NCBI GenBank assembly: GCA_027858855.1
Contig: JAQIBV010000054.1
Coordinates: forward strand, 62,001-126,000
Direction of reading: 5' to 3'
Source: Spirochaetota bacterium
Lineage (GTDB): Bacteria > Spirochaetota > UBA4802 > JAFGJZ01
DNA: 64,000 bases
The position numbers and the translations under genes were made by a program. Positions 33,096 through 42,269 of this stretch are shown here, piece by piece (positions within the stretch are counted from its first letter, which is position 1; each line of letters opens with the position of its first letter). Under the pieces are notes generated by a model that worked only from the letters and a program-made list of their open reading frames with translations, had not been told where the DNA came from and ran no database searches.

Positions 33096-34466
33096 GTGAA
33101 ACGTGAAAGAGTCAGGCACATATTGACAACTGTACCTACAGGTTCCGAGATTACTGTTAAGGGGTGGGTAAGAACCTGCAGAAAGGTTAAAGATCTGCTT
33201 TTTGTGGAGATTAATGACGGTTCGGATATTGAGTCACTTCAGGTTGTTGCCGAAACCTCGCTTGCTGGATATTCGCAGCTCGCTTCTTTAACCACAGGGG
33301 CTTCGCTTGCTGTGAGTGGTACCTTGATGGAGTCGCCGGCTGCTGGTCAACGGGTAGAGCTTCATGCAAAAGATGTCGAAGTTTATGGACCTGCGGACGC
33401 AGCAAGCTACCCCTTGCAGAAAAAGCGTCACTCTTTTGAATTTTTACGTGAGATCGCTCACCTCCGTCCCCGAACCAATACATTTGGAGCTGTTTTTCGT
33501 GTGCGTAACTGCCTTGCGCATGCAGTTCACACCTTTTTTCAGCGAAGGGAGTTTCTTTATGTGACAACACCGATTATTACCGCGAATGATTGCGAGGGCG
33601 CTGGTGAACTGTTTCATGTTACAACTCTTGATCCACTTAAGGGGGCATCTGATTACAGTGATGATTTTTTTGGAAAAAGAGCGTCCCTTACGGTCAGTGG
33701 CCAGTTGGAAGGCGAGCTTTTTGCTACCGCGCTGGATCGAATTTATACCTTTGGACCTACCTTTCGGGCGGAGAACTCGAACACGTCACGACACTTGGCC
33801 GAGTTCTGGATGGTCGAGCCTGAGGCCGCGTTTTCTGACATTAATGACAACATGGATCTTGCTGAAGATTTTTTAAAGTTTATTATAACGGCGGTCCTGG
33901 ATGAGTGCCCGAAAGACATGGCATTCTTTGACAAAAGAATTAAGCCGGGTCTTATCGGTATGCTTGAATCTATACTCTCCTCAAATTTCGAGCGTATGAC
34001 ATACACTAATGCGGTTGACCTGCTTATTCAGTCGAAAGAAAATTTTGAGTATCCTGTAAAGTGGGGCAGTGATCTTAAGTCGGAGCATGAAAGATTTTTG
34101 ACTGAGAAAAAAATCGGAAGGCCTGTTATTCTGACCGACTATCCGCGCACATTGAAGCCATTTTATATGTACTGCAACGATGATAATAAAACTGTGAGAG
34201 GCATGGATGTCCTTGTTTCGGGTATCGGCGAGATAATTGGTGGTAGTGAAAGGGAGTATCGACTGGATCTTCTACTTGACAGAATGAAAGAACTCCATTT
34301 GAATGAAGAGGAGTATGGTTGGTATCTGGATACTCGCAGGTTTGGTACGGTACCGCATTCCGGTTTTGGTCTTGGTTTCGAACGGGCTGTTCAGTTTGTT
34401 ACCGGCATGGAAAACATCCGAGATGTTATTCCCTTTGCCCGTACTCCTAAAAATTTGAAGTTTTAA
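33096..34466 (+). CDS. asnS: Asparaginyl-tRNA synthetase
   Basis: Charges tRNA-Asn. 456 residues: N-terminal OB-fold anticodon-binding domain (about 15-105; '[20 protein letters not shown]') and a class II catalytic domain with '[17 protein letters not shown]', '[20 protein letters not shown]' (motif 2) and '[20 protein letters not shown]' (motif 3). The Asn-type 'EFWMVEPE' after motif 2 fits AsnRS rather than AspRS. The start is GTG, preceded by AAGGAG. Uniquely here, that GTG is embedded in the sequence ATGTGA, an out-of-frame start followed at once by a stop. rpiB follows after eight bases. Confidence 0.94.
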   Translation: MKRERVRHILTTVPTGSEITVKGWVRTCRKVKDLLFVEINDGSDIESLQVVAETSLAGYSQLASLTTGASLAVSGTLMESPAAGQRVELHAKDVEVYGPADAASYPLQKKRHSFEFLREIAHLRPRTNTFGAVFRVRNCLAHAVHTFFQRREFLYVTTPIITANDCEGAGELFHVTTLDPLKGASDYSDDFFGKRASLTVSGQLEGELFATALDRIYTFGPTFRAENSNTSRHLAEFWMVEPEAAFSDINDNMDLAEDFLKFIITAVLDECPKDMAFFDKRIKPGLIGMLESILSSNFERMTYTNAVDLLIQSKENFEYPVKWGSDLKSEHERFLTEKKIGRPVILTDYPRTLKPFYMYCNDDNKTVRGMDVLVSGIGEIIGGSEREYRLDLLLDRMKELHLNEEEYGWYLDTRRFGTVPHSGFGLGFERAVQFVTGMENIRDVIPFARTPKNLKF

Positions 34467-34474
34467 GAGGTCTT

Positions 34475-34924
34475 ATGAAAATTGCAATCAGTTCTGATCA
34501 TACCGGAATAGATTTGAAAGCATTAATTATTAAAACATTTTCGAATATTGAATTTGTTGATTGTGGGCCCTCCTCGACTGAATCTGTTGATTACCCTGAT
34601 TATACAGAAAAGGTCGCAAAGGCTGTACAACAGGGTTCCGTTGATGGTGGTATAGCAATATGCGGAACCGGTATCGGTGCATCAATTACTGCTAATAAGT
34701 TTAAAGGAATACGTGCCTCTCTCTGTTTAAATGGCTTTATGGCCGAGATGACACGTAAGCATAATGATTCAAACGTATTAGTATTGGGTGCACGGGTAAC
34801 CGGTGATGAAGTCTCGCTTTATATCGTCGATAAATGGTTGTCAACTGAGTATGAGGGTGGGCGGCATCAACGTCGCATTGACAAGATTTCTGTAATTGAA
34901 AATCGTGAAAACACCGGGGCCTGA
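34475..34924 (+). CDS. rpiB: Ribose-5-phosphate isomerase B
   Basis: Interconverts ribose 5-phosphate and ribulose 5-phosphate in the pentose phosphate pathway. 149 residues with the RpiB/LacAB fold: phosphate-binding 'ISSDHTGIDLK' at the N-terminus, catalytic Cys63 in 'AICGTGIGAS', 'TRKHNDSNVLVLGAR' and 'YEGGRHQRRIDKI'. These are the RpiB positions; the allose variant is not excluded. GAGG precedes the start, and the stop overlaps the next start by one base. Confidence 0.94.
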   Translation: MKIAISSDHTGIDLKALIIKTFSNIEFVDCGPSSTESVDYPDYTEKVAKAVQQGSVDGGIAICGTGIGASITANKFKGIRASLCLNGFMAEMTRKHNDSNVLVLGARVTGDEVSLYIVDKWLSTEYEGGRHQRRIDKISVIENRENTGA

Positions 34925-36576
34925 TGGTACGCAGGATTGTCAGCGTCTCTATTATTGTTCTTCTGTTTAGCTTTTCATTTTTTTGTATTTACTCATCAAA
35001 ACGTGTTACCGGGCGTTATGATTTTTCTCCTCAACGGTTACACTTTCAGCGTGTACGTCCTGTAAAAACCGAGACAGGTTATGAGTATGAGCTTGCTGAA
35101 ACAACTTACGATAAACCGGACTATCTTATAAGTGATTTAACCATCTCGTTTAATAAAAACAATTATCATACAACCGATGATTCGGGAAAATATCGGGCAG
35201 CAGTTTCAAGTTATTCCTGGTTCAAACCTGATGGAGGAGCCGGTGACGGAGCCGGTTACTTTTATAAACGTAATCATCGTTTGGAATTTAATAACAGCTC
35301 TGCTTCATGGTTAGGAAGTACTGATGATCTTGGTTCCTTTACTCTTGAGTTCCGTATTAACCCGGCATCATTGAACGATGGAGCTAAGCTCTTTTCACGT
35401 GTGGGTTATAACTCCGGTACGCGAAACGGAATTCTCATTACACTTCAGGATCGAAGAATTCACTTTGCGTTGTATGATATGTTTAAAGATGATAATAATG
35501 TACGTCATACCTATGAATTTTCGTCTGCTAAACTACTTAAAAAAAAGCAGTGGTATCATGTAGCGCTCTCGTATGACCGGATTTCCGGTAAGATGGAATT
35601 TTTTATTGATGCTGAGAGCCAGGTTATGTTTTATGCTACTGATAATGGTTTGGATTCCGGAACCCTGCACATACCATCATTTCATAAACACGACATGCCG
35701 GGTATTCTGCTTGGTAAAGATTATTTTGGTTATATTGATGAATTCAGGCTTAGTTATCGACGTTATGAAGATCTTAAAAAGATAACAGCTATAGCTGATA
35801 AAAAACACATCGATGTTGGTGTTACCGGACGTATCCCCGTGAACAGTGAAGGGGTTATTACCAGCCCGGTTTATGAGTTTCCTCATACTGGAACAATGAT
35901 TAAGGATTTTTTCTGGAAACAGGCTCTTGAAAAAGAGACCTTTATCTGGTTTGAAGTTCGACTTTCTGATGACAAATTTGATCAGTATCATCAGAATCCA
36001 CGCTGGTACCGCATAGAGAATCACCAACGAAATATATATCTTATGAAAACCGGAGACCTTTTTTTGCGTGGTAAATATGTTCAGTGGCGAGCCCATCTTA
36101 TTCCGTCGCCTGATGGGAAACGCTCACCGCTTCTGCAGTCTATTAGTATGGATTACGAAGTGGATACTCCTCCAATTGCTCCACTTTTCCCTGAATGTAT
36201 TGAACAGGGGGATGGTTATCTTGTTTTACGATGGAGAAAAAATGTTGATTACGATTTTTACGGGTATAAGATCTATTATGGTGTTAAGAGCGGCAACTAT
36301 GAGGGTGTTTTGCAGTATGACGGATCGAAGCCGATTATAAATGATAACGAGGATTTTGTAGAGATACGAATTGATAATCGTCTTATTGAGGAGAATCGTT
36401 TAAAAGACGGGAGTGGAATGTTAAGTTATCCATTGTTGAAGAACAATGTACTTTACTATTTTGCTTTGACAGCTTATGATAATTACCGGGTTGGTACAGA
36501 ATATAATCATGAGTCGGAATTTTCGAAAGAGATAACTGGTCGTCCGTTTGGTGGTAGTGAAATACGGGCAAAATAA
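34924..36576 (+). CDS. Exported LamG-domain and Fn3-domain protein
   Basis: 550 residues. An N-terminal signal or anchor (about 4-24, 'IVSVSIIVLLFSFSFFCIY') is followed by a concanavalin-like LamG domain (about 110-285: 'GSFTLEFRINPASLNDGAK', 'KKKQWYHVALSYDRISGKME', 'GYIDEFRLSYRRYED'), a beta-rich middle segment and an Fn3-like domain near 415-540 ('GDGYLVLRWRKNVDYDFYGY'). LamG domains bind carbohydrate or protein, so this is probably a surface or periplasmic binding protein; no enzyme motif is visible. It is joined to rpiB by a one-base stop/start overlap. The ligand is unknown. Confidence 0.7.
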   Translation: MVRRIVSVSIIVLLFSFSFFCIYSSKRVTGRYDFSPQRLHFQRVRPVKTETGYEYELAETTYDKPDYLISDLTISFNKNNYHTTDDSGKYRAAVSSYSWFKPDGGAGDGAGYFYKRNHRLEFNNSSASWLGSTDDLGSFTLEFRINPASLNDGAKLFSRVGYNSGTRNGILITLQDRRIHFALYDMFKDDNNVRHTYEFSSAKLLKKKQWYHVALSYDRISGKMEFFIDAESQVMFYATDNGLDSGTLHIPSFHKHDMPGILLGKDYFGYIDEFRLSYRRYEDLKKITAIADKKHIDVGVTGRIPVNSEGVITSPVYEFPHTGTMIKDFFWKQALEKETFIWFEVRLSDDKFDQYHQNPRWYRIENHQRNIYLMKTGDLFLRGKYVQWRAHLIPSPDGKRSPLLQSISMDYEVDTPPIAPLFPECIEQGDGYLVLRWRKNVDYDFYGYKIYYGVKSGNYEGVLQYDGSKPIINDNEDFVEIRIDNRLIEENRLKDGSGMLSYPLLKNNVLYYFALTAYDNYRVGTEYNHESEFSKEITGRPFGGSEIRAK

Positions 36577-36594
36577 AAAGTAAATGGAAATGGT

Positions 36595-36795
36595 ATGGAA
36601 GAAAACAAACTGCGTGATCTTATATCCGATCTTGAAATAGTTAACAGAAATCTACAAATTGTTTCAAAAATTGAGCGGCTTGAAATTGATGAGGCAGGTC
36701 TTGTTCGTGAAGCAACAGATTTAACTAAGCGTGCGATTCAGACTCTTGCAGAGGAAGAGGTGCGTATGGAGATTTACAAGCTGAGTGATAATTAA
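36595..36795 (+). CDS. Small helical protein of unknown function
   Basis: 66 residues, strongly charged and almost entirely helical, with a heptad-like leucine/isoleucine pattern ('LRDLISDLEIVNRNLQIVSK', 'LTKRAIQTLAEEEV'), so it probably forms a coiled coil. There is no signal peptide. It starts 18 bases after the LamG protein in the same direction; the ribosome site is poor. I recognise no family. Composition and position favour a real gene. Confidence 0.5.
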   Translation: MEENKLRDLISDLEIVNRNLQIVSKIERLEIDEAGLVREATDLTKRAIQTLAEEEVRMEIYKLSDN

Positions 36796-36810
36796 GAAGA
36801 TATAAGTAAA

Positions 36811-36846
36811 ATGGTAAATATAGGCAAAATGGTAAATATAGGCAAA
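36811..36846. repeat. Perfect 18-base tandem duplication
   Basis: The unit ATGGTAAATATAGGCAAA occurs twice head to tail (36811-36828 and 36829-36846), with a partial copy just before. It lies between the convergent small helical protein and the GAF/SpoIIE gene, so it affects no coding sequence. It looks like a recent slippage or duplication. Confidence 0.8.
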
Positions 36847-36871
36847 ACAAACTTTAATCAGTGTTTGGAAG

Positions 36872-38122
36872 CTATTTTCGTTTTATGCACATTAGAGTGA
36901 CGTCTTCAAAAGTTTTAAGGTTTTGAGAAAAGAGTGAAGTCTGTTGAGTTATAGAATCAAGAATGTCACTGCTTGAGCGTGCAGGGTCGATCAGTTTTGC
37001 CAGTCTTTTTAGCCCAAAGGATTCCCCGTGTTTGTTTTTTAATAGCGTTACACCTTCAGTAAAGATCAGCGCTGTATCACCGGGATTGAATTCAAGACGT
37101 GATCGTTTTATAGAACCTGAGATAAGGTCTGAATTTGCTTTAATAAGTTTCACACTATTATTCTTTACCAATAACAGGTTTATTGTTCCAGATGCAGTAT
37201 ATTCCAGTGAATTATTGGCCGTGAATAGTTGTCCGTAAAATATTGAGTTCTCTTTGGGGACTGCTATGTCTTTAAGGCTTGAGTGAAAGTATCGAATGAC
37301 CTCCGCGCAGTTACGGCAAACCCGTCCAAAGGCTGTAATTTTGCCAGCAATGTAGGATGCTGTTATGGCGCCGGGAAGAGAGATAACCCCAGCATCGGCC
37401 AACATAATGGCGATATGATCCTCTTCGCTTCGGCTAGTAAAGATGTCTCCACAAAACTCACCAGCAGGTTTTGAAATCATTGTGATATTCATGCCGTCAC
37501 GATCAATTGTGATTGGTTTAAGAAATGGCTCGAAAAGCTTTTGTGCCGAACTAATTTCATGTTGCATTTTTGTCCGCTCAATTGAGCGTTCAAAAATTAT
37601 AGCATTCTGAACAGCCATTACTGCCTGTTCAGCAAACAGTGTAAAAAGTTTCATGTCGTCTTCGTTAAAATCATCCCTATCGATAGGGTTAACACCCTCG
37701 ATTACACCGATCAGTTTCCCTTTAAAAAGAAGGGGGGCGCATATGATCGCATTTGTTTTAAATCCGGTAATTTTATCAAAGTTTGGGTTAAATCGAGGAT
37801 CAGGATAGACATCATTGACAATAAGCGTCTCTTTGTTAGCAGCGCACCAACCGGCAATTCCCTGAGAAGTCTTAAATCGGTATTGTTCTGTGAGAAGATC
37901 CGATTTTTCACCAATTACGGCCTTGAAAACAAGTTCGTCTGTCATTTCGTCAAAGAATAGAAGTGAACTTGCTTCTGTATGCAGAATATCCTTGATGGCC
38001 TCCATTACAGTGTTGAGCAGTTTACCTATATCAAGGGTTGCATTAATGAGCTTTGTTATTTCTATAAGTTTCTGGAGGTTGTTGTAGTCTTTTTTCAGGG
38101 TGTCAAAAGAGTAATCACTCAT
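36872..38122 (-). CDS. GAF-domain protein with degenerate SpoIIE/PP2C-like phosphatase domain
   Basis: 416 residues: a short coiled coil, a GAF domain (about 22-175; 'LLNTVMEAIKDILHTEASSL', 'FKTNAIICAPLLFKGKLIGV'), a signalling helix ('RTKMQHEISSAQKLFEPFLK') and a SpoIIE-type domain (about 205-416). RsbU-like phosphatases reset anti-sigma antagonists. Here the metal motifs are altered: 'FCGDIFTS' in place of GGDxxD, 'ADAGVISLPGA' in place of DxSGKGxPA, and 'FEDVTLMCI' for the final DDxTL. Some aspartates remain, so weak activity is possible. The start overlaps the upstream glycosyltransferase stop by four bases (ATGA). Confidence 0.75.
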   Translation of the reverse strand: MSDYSFDTLKKDYNNLQKLIEITKLINATLDIGKLLNTVMEAIKDILHTEASSLLFFDEMTDELVFKAVIGEKSDLLTEQYRFKTSQGIAGWCAANKETLIVNDVYPDPRFNPNFDKITGFKTNAIICAPLLFKGKLIGVIEGVNPIDRDDFNEDDMKLFTLFAEQAVMAVQNAIIFERSIERTKMQHEISSAQKLFEPFLKPITIDRDGMNITMISKPAGEFCGDIFTSRSEEDHIAIMLADAGVISLPGAITASYIAGKITAFGRVCRNCAEVIRYFHSSLKDIAVPKENSIFYGQLFTANNSLEYTASGTINLLLVKNNSVKLIKANSDLISGSIKRSRLEFNPGDTALIFTEGVTLLKNKHGESFGLKRLAKLIDPARSSSDILDSITQQTSLFSQNLKTFEDVTLMCIKRK

Positions 38123-38952
38123 CGCAGATACCGTCTGTTACTGATAAAAAGGCTGCCAATGAAAGTAGTAATGTAGAAAAACAGAATGCGGATTAATCTT
38201 CCGTATCTCCATGGTTTTGTAATCGTACGATAAAACCAGTCCAGTCCGCGTTCCATAAAATAGGCTGGCGCTTTACGGTTTTCTCCTGAAATTATATCAA
38301 GACTGCCACCAATGCCTATAATCACAGAGTTTTGCAGACTCATTCTGAGTTTTGCGATCCACTTGTCCTCTTTCGGGAAGCCCATTCCTACAAAAACAAG
38401 GTCGGCTTCAGATTTTCGTATTGCTTCAATGACCGATTGTTCCCGTTGATTATTAAAATAACCACCATGCCGGCCGACTATGCGTATTTTTGGAAAAGAC
38501 TTGAGAATATTGGCGTATGCTCTTTCTGTTGTTTCAGGTCTTGCCCCAACAAGAAAGATTGTGTACTCTTTGATTTCAGACATGCGTATTAATTCCATCA
38601 GAAAGCTGATAAAGTGAATGCGCTCTTTGAGGGGTTGGCGTACAATTCGGGAAAGTTTGCGTACACCGGCACCCGATGCAAATTTCAGAGAGGCTTTGCC
38701 GTAAATAATGTTTAAATCAATATTAGCGCGGTACCGGATAAGTTTATAGGGATTAAGCGAGATTACATGGTGAACGCCACCGTGCTCAATCATTTGCATA
38801 ACCTTGACAATGGCCTGTTTTGAAGAGACATTATCTACACCGATTCCTTTGATGTTGGAAACAGTGATATCTTCAAGGTCGACCTGGTTATATTCCAGAA
38901 TTAAATCGCGGTTTTCTTTCCAGGAATCGTAATATACGTCTTCTGTACTCAT
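38119..38952 (-). CDS. WecG/TagA/CpsF-family glycosyltransferase
   Basis: 277 residues. The family (GT26) adds N-acetylmannosamine or related sugars to lipid-linked intermediates of teichoic acid, common antigen or capsule. Recognisable blocks are 'KQAIVKVMQMIEHGGVHHVI', 'FLVGARPETTERAYANILKS', 'ADLVFVGMGFPKEDKWI', 'IGIGGSLDIISGENRKAP' and the C-terminal 'RGLDWFYRTITKPWRYGRL'. In the segment that normally reads P-D-G-x-G and holds the proposed catalytic Asp, this protein has 'FASGAGVRK', with Ser. The C-terminal ~25 residues are hydrophobic and basic, fitting membrane association. It heads a two-gene unit with the GAF protein. Confidence 0.82.
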   Translation of the reverse strand: MSTEDVYYDSWKENRDLILEYNQVDLEDITVSNIKGIGVDNVSSKQAIVKVMQMIEHGGVHHVISLNPYKLIRYRANIDLNIIYGKASLKFASGAGVRKLSRIVRQPLKERIHFISFLMELIRMSEIKEYTIFLVGARPETTERAYANILKSFPKIRIVGRHGGYFNNQREQSVIEAIRKSEADLVFVGMGFPKEDKWIAKLRMSLQNSVIIGIGGSLDIISGENRKAPAYFMERGLDWFYRTITKPWRYGRLIRILFFYITTFIGSLFISNRRYLR

Positions 38953-39114
38953 TGATACCTCGTATGTTGGTTAGTAATCGGTACAATAAATTTTATACTT
39001 GCTTTATAAAAGTTTGGTGTCAACTATAAATTACTCTGAAGAGAAGAGCTTTCAGATGTACATGTAAATATTTAAAATCTGATTTATCATAAACTATTAT
39101 TAGTAGAGGTTACC

Positions 39115-39954
39115 ATGAATTATACAGAGAAAATTTCACGGTATATTGCGCTTAATCTTGGTGAAAATTTGACCATTGAACGCGCCGTCTGTTACCAGAA
39201 ACAAATGGACTTTATTCGTAAAACACTGGATGCATATAAGCCGGAGTCGGTTCTGAAGGCCGGTCTGGGTGATGGAGCTATTTTAAGTGCATTGGCTGAA
39301 ACAGGCGTTAGGGTCGCAGTTGTTGAACCAAATATTGATATAATTAAACAATATTGTGAGAAGAATTCAGAAAAGCCTTTTTTTAATAAGATACAGTTTA
39401 TTAATGGTGATTTGAATTCGTTACCGGTAGACTATTATGCCTTTAAAATGATTATCTGTGTTGATTATCTTGACTTCCAAAATACAGCTTCCGTGTTTGA
39501 TGAGTTTAAAAGGGCCATCGATTTTGAAGGAATACTTGTGTTGGGTGGTATTGTTCTGCATAAGGATGATATTGAAGGCGTTTATGATGATTTCTATCAT
39601 ATGATAATGCCTATGCACAATGATTTTTATCTTCCTGCCGATTTAACAACAGTACTGGGATTAAAACACTTTTCATTTGTTCAAAACGAGTTTTTTGACA
39701 CAACAGTTGAAATAGAAACGTATAAAAATTTTGCAGCCAAATATGGATCCGAGTTTTCATTCACAGAACATAAGAAGGTCGATGAATTCATTGAAGAAAA
39801 CCGTGTACAATTGGCGTCTCTATATGACTATGATGGTTCGCAGGTGTCAGAGCACTATCTTCTTTCTTTGTACAGAAGTGAGAAGCCCGAAAAAGATGAT
39901 TACGAAAAAGAGGTAGAGGATTATAAACGGAAAACCGGTCGGGCCGGTAGTTGA
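39115..39954 (+). CDS. Class I SAM-dependent methyltransferase-like protein
   Basis: 279 residues. The Rossmann-type core shows 'PESVLKAGLGDGAILSALAE' (motif I, G-x-G-x-G-like), 'VAVVEPNIDIIKQYC' (acidic residue at the end of strand 2), 'QFINGDLNSLPVDYYAF' and 'MIICVDYLDF' (motif post-II to IV). The C-terminal ~100 residues are charged and helical with no clear match. Substrate unknown. AGAGG precedes the ATG. hydE follows in the same direction after 132 bases; no functional link is evident. Confidence 0.65.
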   Translation: MNYTEKISRYIALNLGENLTIERAVCYQKQMDFIRKTLDAYKPESVLKAGLGDGAILSALAETGVRVAVVEPNIDIIKQYCEKNSEKPFFNKIQFINGDLNSLPVDYYAFKMIICVDYLDFQNTASVFDEFKRAIDFEGILVLGGIVLHKDDIEGVYDDFYHMIMPMHNDFYLPADLTTVLGLKHFSFVQNEFFDTTVEIETYKNFAAKYGSEFSFTEHKKVDEFIEENRVQLASLYDYDGSQVSEHYLLSLYRSEKPEKDDYEKEVEDYKRKTGRAGS

Positions 39955-40086
39955 GATCTGTCTGGTTAGGAATTCGATAGTAAAAAGCCTTGATTTCGGA
40001 AATTTTTGAAGTTACCTATTGACAACAAAATTACGGCTTTGAATATAACCAGATAAGTGATATTATAGATGTTTGGCTGGGTTTAA

Positions 40087-41166
40087 ATGCTGTTAAAATA
40101 TGAATCCCGGGATGAAATCGCCTCTCTTTTATCTGAGCAGGATCCTGGAAAAATTGAGATAATACGTAGTGCAGCGCATGAAGTCCTGGTTCGAGAATGT
40201 GGCGATGGGGTGTTTTATAGGGGACTGATAGAATTTTCAAATAATTGTAGAAGTGATTGCTATTATTGTGGTATCCGTTGTTCAAATGGAGATGTTAACC
40301 GTTTTGATTTAACAAAAGATGAGATAGTCGAGTCGGCGCTTTGGTGTGCCGAGAATGGATATGGCTCGGTTGTGCTACAGTCCGGTGAAAACAGTAGCGA
40401 ATCTTTTATTAGTTTTGTATGTGATACAGTCAGTACGATCAAGAAACGTTCTGTCAGTGACAGATTGCCTGATGGTCTTGGAATTACTCTGTGTGTTGGA
40501 GAACAGTCAGAAGAGGATTACAAACGTTTTTTTGAAGCTGGTGCCCATCGTTATCTGCTTCGGATAGAGACGACGAATCCGGATCTGTTCCGTTCGATAC
40601 ACCCGGAAGATCAGACTTTAGAGCACCGTATTGAATGTTTGAAGCGGTTAAGGCGTACTGGATTTCAGGTTGGTACCGGCGTTATGTTCGGCCTTCCCGG
40701 ACAAAATTATGAAATGCTTGCTGATGACATACTTTTTTTTAAGGCTATGGATATCGACATGATAGGAATGGGGCCCTATATTCCGCATAGTGCAACGCCA
40801 CTTATAACAAGGAAGAGGCAGTTTAAGATTGTAGGTGATGCTCTTTTGACAGTGTCCCTGTTAATGATCGCAGCTTGCCGGCTGGTTTTGAAAGATATTA
40901 ATATTGCAGCAACGACAGCCCTGCAGACAATTGATCCTCAAGGTCGTGAAAAGGGGCTCAGCTTTGGAGCAAATGTGATTATGCCTCAGCTTACACCAGT
41001 GGATTACCGAAAGAGCTATTTGTTGTATGATAATAAACCGTGTCTGGAAGATACAAAAGAAGATTGTCGAAACTGTCTGTCAAGGCGTATTGAGGGTGTT
41101 AACAGAGTTATACGCTATAATGAGTGGGGTGATTCTCCACATTTTATGAGGAGAAGGAGAATTTAG
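40087..41166 (+). CDS. hydE: [FeFe]-hydrogenase H-cluster radical SAM maturase HydE
   Basis: Builds part of the diiron subcluster of [FeFe]-hydrogenase. 359 residues: radical SAM motif C54-x3-C58-x2-C61 ('NNCRSDCYYCGIR'), followed by a TIM barrel with 'SVVLQSGENSS', 'LLRIETTNPDLFRSIHP' and 'GTGVMFGLPGQ'. Near the C-terminus C319-x7-C327-x2-C330 matches the spacing of the accessory cluster in Thermotoga HydE, which separates it from BioB or PylB. hydF, hydG and the hydrogenase are not nearby, so they must lie elsewhere. The stop is one base from the nadA start. Confidence 0.9.
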   Translation: MLLKYESRDEIASLLSEQDPGKIEIIRSAAHEVLVRECGDGVFYRGLIEFSNNCRSDCYYCGIRCSNGDVNRFDLTKDEIVESALWCAENGYGSVVLQSGENSSESFISFVCDTVSTIKKRSVSDRLPDGLGITLCVGEQSEEDYKRFFEAGAHRYLLRIETTNPDLFRSIHPEDQTLEHRIECLKRLRRTGFQVGTGVMFGLPGQNYEMLADDILFFKAMDIDMIGMGPYIPHSATPLITRKRQFKIVGDALLTVSLLMIAACRLVLKDINIAATTALQTIDPQGREKGLSFGANVIMPQLTPVDYRKSYLLYDNKPCLEDTKEDCRNCLSRRIEGVNRVIRYNEWGDSPHFMRRRRI

Positions 41167-41167
41167 T

Positions 41168-42238
41168 TTGGAAAAGATTATTGAACAGATCAAAGAGTAC
41201 AAAAATATATTAGGGAATTCAGTTGTTATTCCGGCTCATCACTATCAGCGACCTGAAGTTGTGGCTTTGAGTGATTTTGCCGGAGATTCTTATATGCTTG
41301 CTGTTGAAGCTGCTAAACAGACCTCGGACTTTATACTGTTTTGCGGTGTTCGTTTCATGGCCGAAGGAGCCAGTGTACTTGCTTCTGAGAACCAGCATGT
41401 TGTTATTCCGGAGCTGCTGGCTGGTTGTCCCATGGCAGATATGATAAATGAGTCACACGCACGCAAGGCCTTCGAAGAGATTAGCCGAGTAAGTAAAAGA
41501 ATAATCGCACCTGTTGTTTACATGAACTCTTATGCTGATGTTAAAAGTTTTTGTGGTGAACATGATGGCGCTGTATGTACCAGCTCTAACGCACTGAAGA
41601 TTTCGTCGCATTTTATTGCGAAGGGAGAGTCTCTGTTTTTCTTTCCTGACTACAATCTGGGAATTAATACGGCGGATTCTTTGGGGTTAAAAGAAAATGA
41701 GGTAGCCCGTATCGGGCGCGATCTTAAAGTTGAAGATAAAGAGTCGTATGACGATGTGAAGATGTTTTTGTGGGATGGTTTTTGCCATGTACATAAGGTT
41801 TTTACTGTAGGGGATGTTGAAGCTGCTCGTGAGAAATATGACAATATTTCCATTATTGTTCATCCCGAATGCAACAGAGATGTTGTCAAATCTTCTGATA
41901 TTAGTGGCTCAACGGCTCAGATTTTAAATCAGATCCGTGATTCAAAACCGGGAAGTGTTTGGGGAGTTGGGACTGATTACAATTTTATAGATCGACTAGC
42001 TCGTGAGTACGGGCCTGGAACTGAACACAACAAGACGATAGTTCCATTACGTATTTCACCATGCGTAAACATGGAAAAGACGACATTGCAGAAACTTGCC
42101 TTCTCTCTCGAATCAATAATCGAATTTCGGGAAGGACGCGGTGAGCTAAAAAGTGAGATTCGTGTACAGCAAAAGTACAAGGATGGCGCTCGGAAAGCTC
42201 TGAATTCCATGATTGAAATCGTAGAAAATAAGAGGTAA
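41168..42238 (+). CDS. nadA: Quinolinate synthase
   Basis: Condenses iminoaspartate and dihydroxyacetone phosphate to quinolinate for NAD synthesis, using an oxygen-sensitive [4Fe-4S] cluster. 356 residues with the three cluster cysteines in 'LLAGCPMADM', 'WDGFCHVHKVF' and 'ISPCVNMEK', plus 'VIPAHHYQRPEV' and 'VHPECNRDVV' active-site blocks. The start is TTG, with an AAGGAG run before it that lies inside the end of hydE; the genes are one base apart. nadB and nadC are not adjacent. Confidence 0.94.
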   Translation: MEKIIEQIKEYKNILGNSVVIPAHHYQRPEVVALSDFAGDSYMLAVEAAKQTSDFILFCGVRFMAEGASVLASENQHVVIPELLAGCPMADMINESHARKAFEEISRVSKRIIAPVVYMNSYADVKSFCGEHDGAVCTSSNALKISSHFIAKGESLFFFPDYNLGINTADSLGLKENEVARIGRDLKVEDKESYDDVKMFLWDGFCHVHKVFTVGDVEAAREKYDNISIIVHPECNRDVVKSSDISGSTAQILNQIRDSKPGSVWGVGTDYNFIDRLAREYGPGTEHNKTIVPLRISPCVNMEKTTLQKLAFSLESIIEFREGRGELKSEIRVQQKYKDGARKALNSMIEIVENKR

Positions 42239-42261
42239 AAATTTTAGATAGCTACCTCTTA
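42229..42261. terminator. Bidirectional terminator between nadA and the MFS transporter
   Basis: TAAGAGGTA and TACCTCTTA (42229-42237 with 42253-42261) pair perfectly over nine bases. The left arm includes the nadA stop codon. The two flanking genes converge here. Confidence 0.6.
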
Positions 42262-42269
42262 AGCCTTCC

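Noticed and set aside
36796-36871. Terminator between the small helical protein and the convergent GAF gene
   Set aside because: Only the tandem duplication is present; no stem with a T run could be found.
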